From the NCBI GenBank assembly GCA_003022745.1, contig PXSU01000111.1, forward strand, positions 1 through 7,692: 7,692 nucleotides of DNA, written 5' to 3'. The stretch comes from Halobacteriales archaeon SW_9_67_25 (GTDB lineage Archaea > Halobacteriota > Halobacteria > Halobacteriales > Haloarculaceae). Below are positions 6,092 to 7,692 of this stretch, piece by piece. The position numbers and the translations under genes were made by a program. The stretch's first letter is position 1; each line of letters starts with the position of its first letter. The notes below the pieces were generated by a model. It was not told the DNA's origin and did no database searches. It worked only from the letters and a program-made list of their open reading frames with translations.

Positions 6092-6121
6092 GGTGTCGAC
6101 ATCTGCTACGGACTGACACAT

Positions 6122-6133
6122 CAAAAATTTTTG
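6122..6133 (-). promoter_or_regulatory. AT-rich palindrome: promoter of acidic ORF and pus10 terminator tract
   Basis: CAAAAATTTTTG is a perfect 12-base palindrome and one of very few AT-only tracts in this GC-rich window. On the minus strand it lies 12 bases after the pus10 stop, so its T5 may end pus10 transcription. It is also centred about 36 bases before the ATG at 6091, giving a short leader of about 10 bases for the acidic ORF. Confidence 0.5.
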
Positions 6134-6144
6134 GGTGCTCCCGG

Positions 6145-7434
6145 CTACCGTTCGCCGGTCCGGAAGAACTCGTCGCGCTCGAAGGGTTCGTCTTCGCCCT
6201 CGACGGCGAGGACGTCCAGTGCCGTCACGTCGGCCCCGACGCCGACCAGCCCGGCGAGGCTCGGCTCGGTTTGCTCCTCATCGCCGTGGACCAGTTCCTT
6301 CACGTAGAGACCGCCTTCGCCGTGGATCTCGACCGTCGCTTCGCGTGCGCCCGCCAGTTCGCCGGAAATCTCGTACACCTGCCGCGTGCGCGTCTTCGAG
6401 GCGCGGCGGTGGTCGACGCGCTGTGGCGTCTCCTGGCGGATGGTCGCTCCTGCGAGCGTCTCGAGGGCCGCCGCGAAGCCCTCGGCGGCGACCGGTTCCG
6501 CGAACGCCACCTCGGCCCGGTAGGTCTTGCTCGCGGGGAGTTCTTTGACCCGTTCGACCATCTCGTGGGTGGCCAGACAGAGTTCTTCCACCTCGACTTT
6601 CCCGGCTGCGAAGTCGTTTATCTCCGCCTCGAGTGTCTCCGTGTCGACGTGGCGCCTCCGGGGACGGTCGACCTCGACGACGAACGGCCGGCCGGTCCCC
6701 AGCATCCGGGCGTCGATGTCCTCCCGGCCCGCTCCGTGGAACGTCGCGCCCGTTCCGTCCATGGCGTCTTCGACGACGGGCGCGGTCAACTGCTCGACGC
6801 TCTCGTCGTACCGGTAGCCGGTTCCGTCACAGCCCTCACAGAGTTCGTCGCGCTTGCGGCCGGTACCGTTGCACTCCCGGCAGGGCCACTCGGTCTGGGG
6901 GATGTCCCGCTGTCGTTTCCGGTACCGGCCGTAGACGAACGCCGAGTTGACCTGCACGTCCACCTCGTCGGTCGTCAGGTCACAGAGCACGACCACGTCC
7001 GGGCGGTCGAAGTCCACCTCGGTCCCGGTCCTCGCGCCGAGGCGCTTGCCCACCTCGCGGTTGAACGCCGATTTGAACTGCTCGCCCGCCTCCGGGTCGA
7101 GGCCGGCCTCCTCCCGGAGGAGGCGGTCGTTCTCCTCGAACAGCGGCGGGACGCGGGTACCCACCTGGTAGGTGTCGAACTCGTAGCCCCGCAACGCGGC
7201 GGCACCGTTTTGTGCCCACCAGTCGTGTCGGGCACACTCGCCCTCGCAGACCCAGCACTCCGCGTCGGGTTCCTCGAAGGTATCGTCGTCCTCGAGGGCG
7301 ACCGCGACCCGGAGTCCCCGGCCGCGCTCGTCGTTTGCCAGCCCGAAACTCCGGTCGGCCACCACTCGCCCCAGACAGGCGTCACAGACCGGGCCGGTCG
7401 ACAGCGCCGCCCTCGCGGTGTCGAGGACCGTCAT
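6145..7434 (-). CDS. pus10: tRNA pseudouridine(54/55) synthase Pus10
   Basis: Converts uridines 54 and 55 in the T-loop of tRNA to pseudouridine; in archaea this enzyme takes the place of bacterial TruB for tRNA. The 429-residue protein starts with a zinc-binding part: CDAC (17-20) and CWVC (60-63). Next is the THUMP-like accessory region, with RPDVVVLCDLTTDEVDVQVNSAFVYGRYRK (144-173). Two CxxCxGTG units (CRECNGTG 185-192, CEGCDGTG 199-206) resemble DnaJ-type zinc motifs. The catalytic domain carries HGAGREDIDARMLGTGRPFVVEV (233-255); by analogy with other pseudouridine synthases, D239 of GRED is the expected nucleophile. KTRTRQVYEI and GEGGLYVKELVHGDEEQTEPSL are family blocks. A GTG at 7443 is in frame, but the ATG at 7434 is preferred because a TATA-like TTACAC lies about 25 bases before it. 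A palindrome covers the start region. Confidence 0.95.
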   Translation of the reverse strand: MTVLDTARAALSTGPVCDACLGRVVADRSFGLANDERGRGLRVAVALEDDDTFEEPDAECWVCEGECARHDWWAQNGAAALRGYEFDTYQVGTRVPPLFEENDRLLREEAGLDPEAGEQFKSAFNREVGKRLGARTGTEVDFDRPDVVVLCDLTTDEVDVQVNSAFVYGRYRKRQRDIPQTEWPCRECNGTGRKRDELCEGCDGTGYRYDESVEQLTAPVVEDAMDGTGATFHGAGREDIDARMLGTGRPFVVEVDRPRRRHVDTETLEAEINDFAAGKVEVEELCLATHEMVERVKELPASKTYRAEVAFAEPVAAEGFAAALETLAGATIRQETPQRVDHRRASKTRTRQVYEISGELAGAREATVEIHGEGGLYVKELVHGDEEQTEPSLAGLVGVGADVTALDVLAVEGEDEPFERDEFFRTGER

Positions 7435-7461
7435 TACACCCACCTCGGGAGGCCGGTGTAA
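7434..7461. promoter_or_regulatory. 28-bp dyad over the pus10 start and putative promoter
   Basis: Outer arms TTACACC (7434-7440) and GGTGTAA (7455-7461) pair perfectly. Inside them CCTC (7443-7446) and GAGG (7449-7452) pair as well. All share one centre (between 7447 and 7448), with only the two positions on each side at 7441-7442 and 7453-7454 unpaired: 11 of 13 possible pairs around a 2-base loop. The left arm ends in the A of the pus10 ATG, and the right arm carries the minus-strand TTACAC that could be the TATA box. It could be a repressor operator or, if transcription starts further upstream, an mRNA hairpin that hides the start codon. Confidence 0.6.
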
Positions 7462-7518
7462 CTCGCTTTCGAACCCGGTCCGGCGCCGCGAGCGCCGTGC
7501 GGGAAGACATACCAGTCG

Positions 7519-7692
7519 TCAGCGTTTATATATGTTCGAGCCGCTATCCACGGATGGAATGAGCGAGGGCGACGGAAACTCGTCGACACTGCCGGGGACT
7601 ACCGGTACGCCGTCAGGGACGGTCGACCTGTCGAGGGCGCCGACTGTCGCCGCGTAGACGGGCAACACCGGGAGGACCGTGTCCGCGATCGC
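7519..7692 (-). CDS. Possible 3' end of a gene entering from the right edge (partial)
   Basis: On the minus strand one frame is open from the window edge to a TGA at 7521-7519, 57 codons long, and is cut at its 5' end by the window. The first 25 codons end in G or C with a single exception, and about half of the codons begin with G, as in the other genes here. The translation begins with a hydrophobic stretch (TVLPVLPVYAATVGAL) and then becomes rich in Pro, Val and Ser. I do not recognise it. The last codons, over the AT-rich 7525-7533, have poor codon bias. A frame of this length can be open by chance in GC-rich DNA, and it competes with the plus-strand ORF at 7559, so it is tentative. Confidence 0.4.
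   Translation of the reverse strand, partial: AIADTVLPVLPVYAATVGALDRSTVPDGVPVVPGSVDEFPSPSLIPSVDSGSNIYKR
7525..7533. promoter_or_regulatory. Strong TATA box (TTTATATAT), direction uncertain
   Basis: This is the best match to an archaeal TATA box in the window. Read on the plus strand it lies 25 and 30 bases before ATGs at 7554 and 7559, ideal for a leaderless gene to the right. Read on the minus strand (ATATATAAA) it could start transcription near 7502 and give pus10 a leader of about 65-70 bases containing the 7434-7461 hairpin. Confidence 0.55.
7559..7657 (+). CDS. Possible small ORF (32 aa) behind the strong TATA box
   Basis: The frame MSEGDGNSSTLPGTTGTP... ends in TVAA before a TAG at 7655-7657. 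Its ATG is 30 bases after the centre of the TATA element, the correct distance for a leaderless haloarchaeal gene, and 26 of 32 codons end in G or C. The peptide is a low-complexity mix of Gly, Ser, Thr and Pro with no recognisable feature. The nearby ATG at 7554 gives only two codons. It overlaps the open minus-strand frame, and at most one of the two is likely to be a real gene. Confidence 0.3.
   Translation: MSEGDGNSSTLPGTTGTPSGTVDLSRAPTVAA

Noticed and set aside
5895..6119. N-terminal extension of RNase HII up to 6119
   Set aside because: The catalytic DEAG motif must lie near the N-terminus; the upstream translation is Arg-rich and overlaps the acidic ORF.
5560..7461. Plus-strand open frame of 633 codons across rnhB, the acidic ORF and pus10
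   Set aside because: It runs antisense through two well-identified enzymes, with no promoter or family motif; a shadow frame.
7455..7490. Possible tRNA T-arm (CCGGGTTCGAA on the minus strand)
   Set aside because: The bases on both sides of TTCGAAA do not form a five-pair stem, and no acceptor or anticodon arm can be built around it; coincidence.

Overview
The window looks like an ordinary chromosomal segment from a halophilic archaeon (class Halobacteria). The DNA is GC-rich, with G or C at most third codon positions. The encoded proteins are rich in Asp and Glu. Most gene starts have a short AT-rich element about 25-28 bases upstream and no Shine-Dalgarno sequence, as expected for leaderless haloarchaeal transcripts. 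The identifiable genes (hisF, secF, secD, rnhB, pus10) have archaeal forms, and I see no transposase, integrase, CRISPR array, tRNA or rRNA.

Layout. Positions 40-977 hold two minus-strand envelope genes: a Tat-type lipoprotein with a long Pro/Thr stalk and, downstream of it, a 63-residue single-span membrane protein. From 1085 to 2370 on the plus strand lie hisF (histidine biosynthesis) and, two bases later, a haloarchaeal protein of unknown function (DUF5812 type). A minus-strand 111-residue protein with a Gly-Cys-Cys-Gly motif follows (2428-2763). It is divergent from the secF-secD operon (2849-5262), whose cistrons overlap in ATGA. The secD stop codon overlaps the stop codon of the convergent rnhB gene through a shared CTAG. 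On the minus strand, reading right to left, come pus10 (7434-6145), a very acidic 52-residue protein (6091-5933) and rnhB (5894-5259), separated by gaps of 53 and 38 bases. The two AT tracts in those gaps probably serve both as T-rich terminators and as promoter elements. The right edge (7519-7692) is ambiguous: either the 3' end of a minus-strand gene entering the window or a small plus-strand ORF behind a strong TATA box.

Functionally the window mixes protein export (SecF and SecD, membrane partners of the Sec translocon in an organism group without SecA), tRNA modification (Pus10), removal of RNA from DNA (RNase HII) and histidine synthesis. I found no clearly new multi-gene system. The points most worth a second look are a 28-bp dyad covering the pus10 start region, the acidic mini-protein with an internal repeat, the Cys-containing protein divergent from secF, a cysteine pair in the external domain of SecD, and the unresolved right edge.
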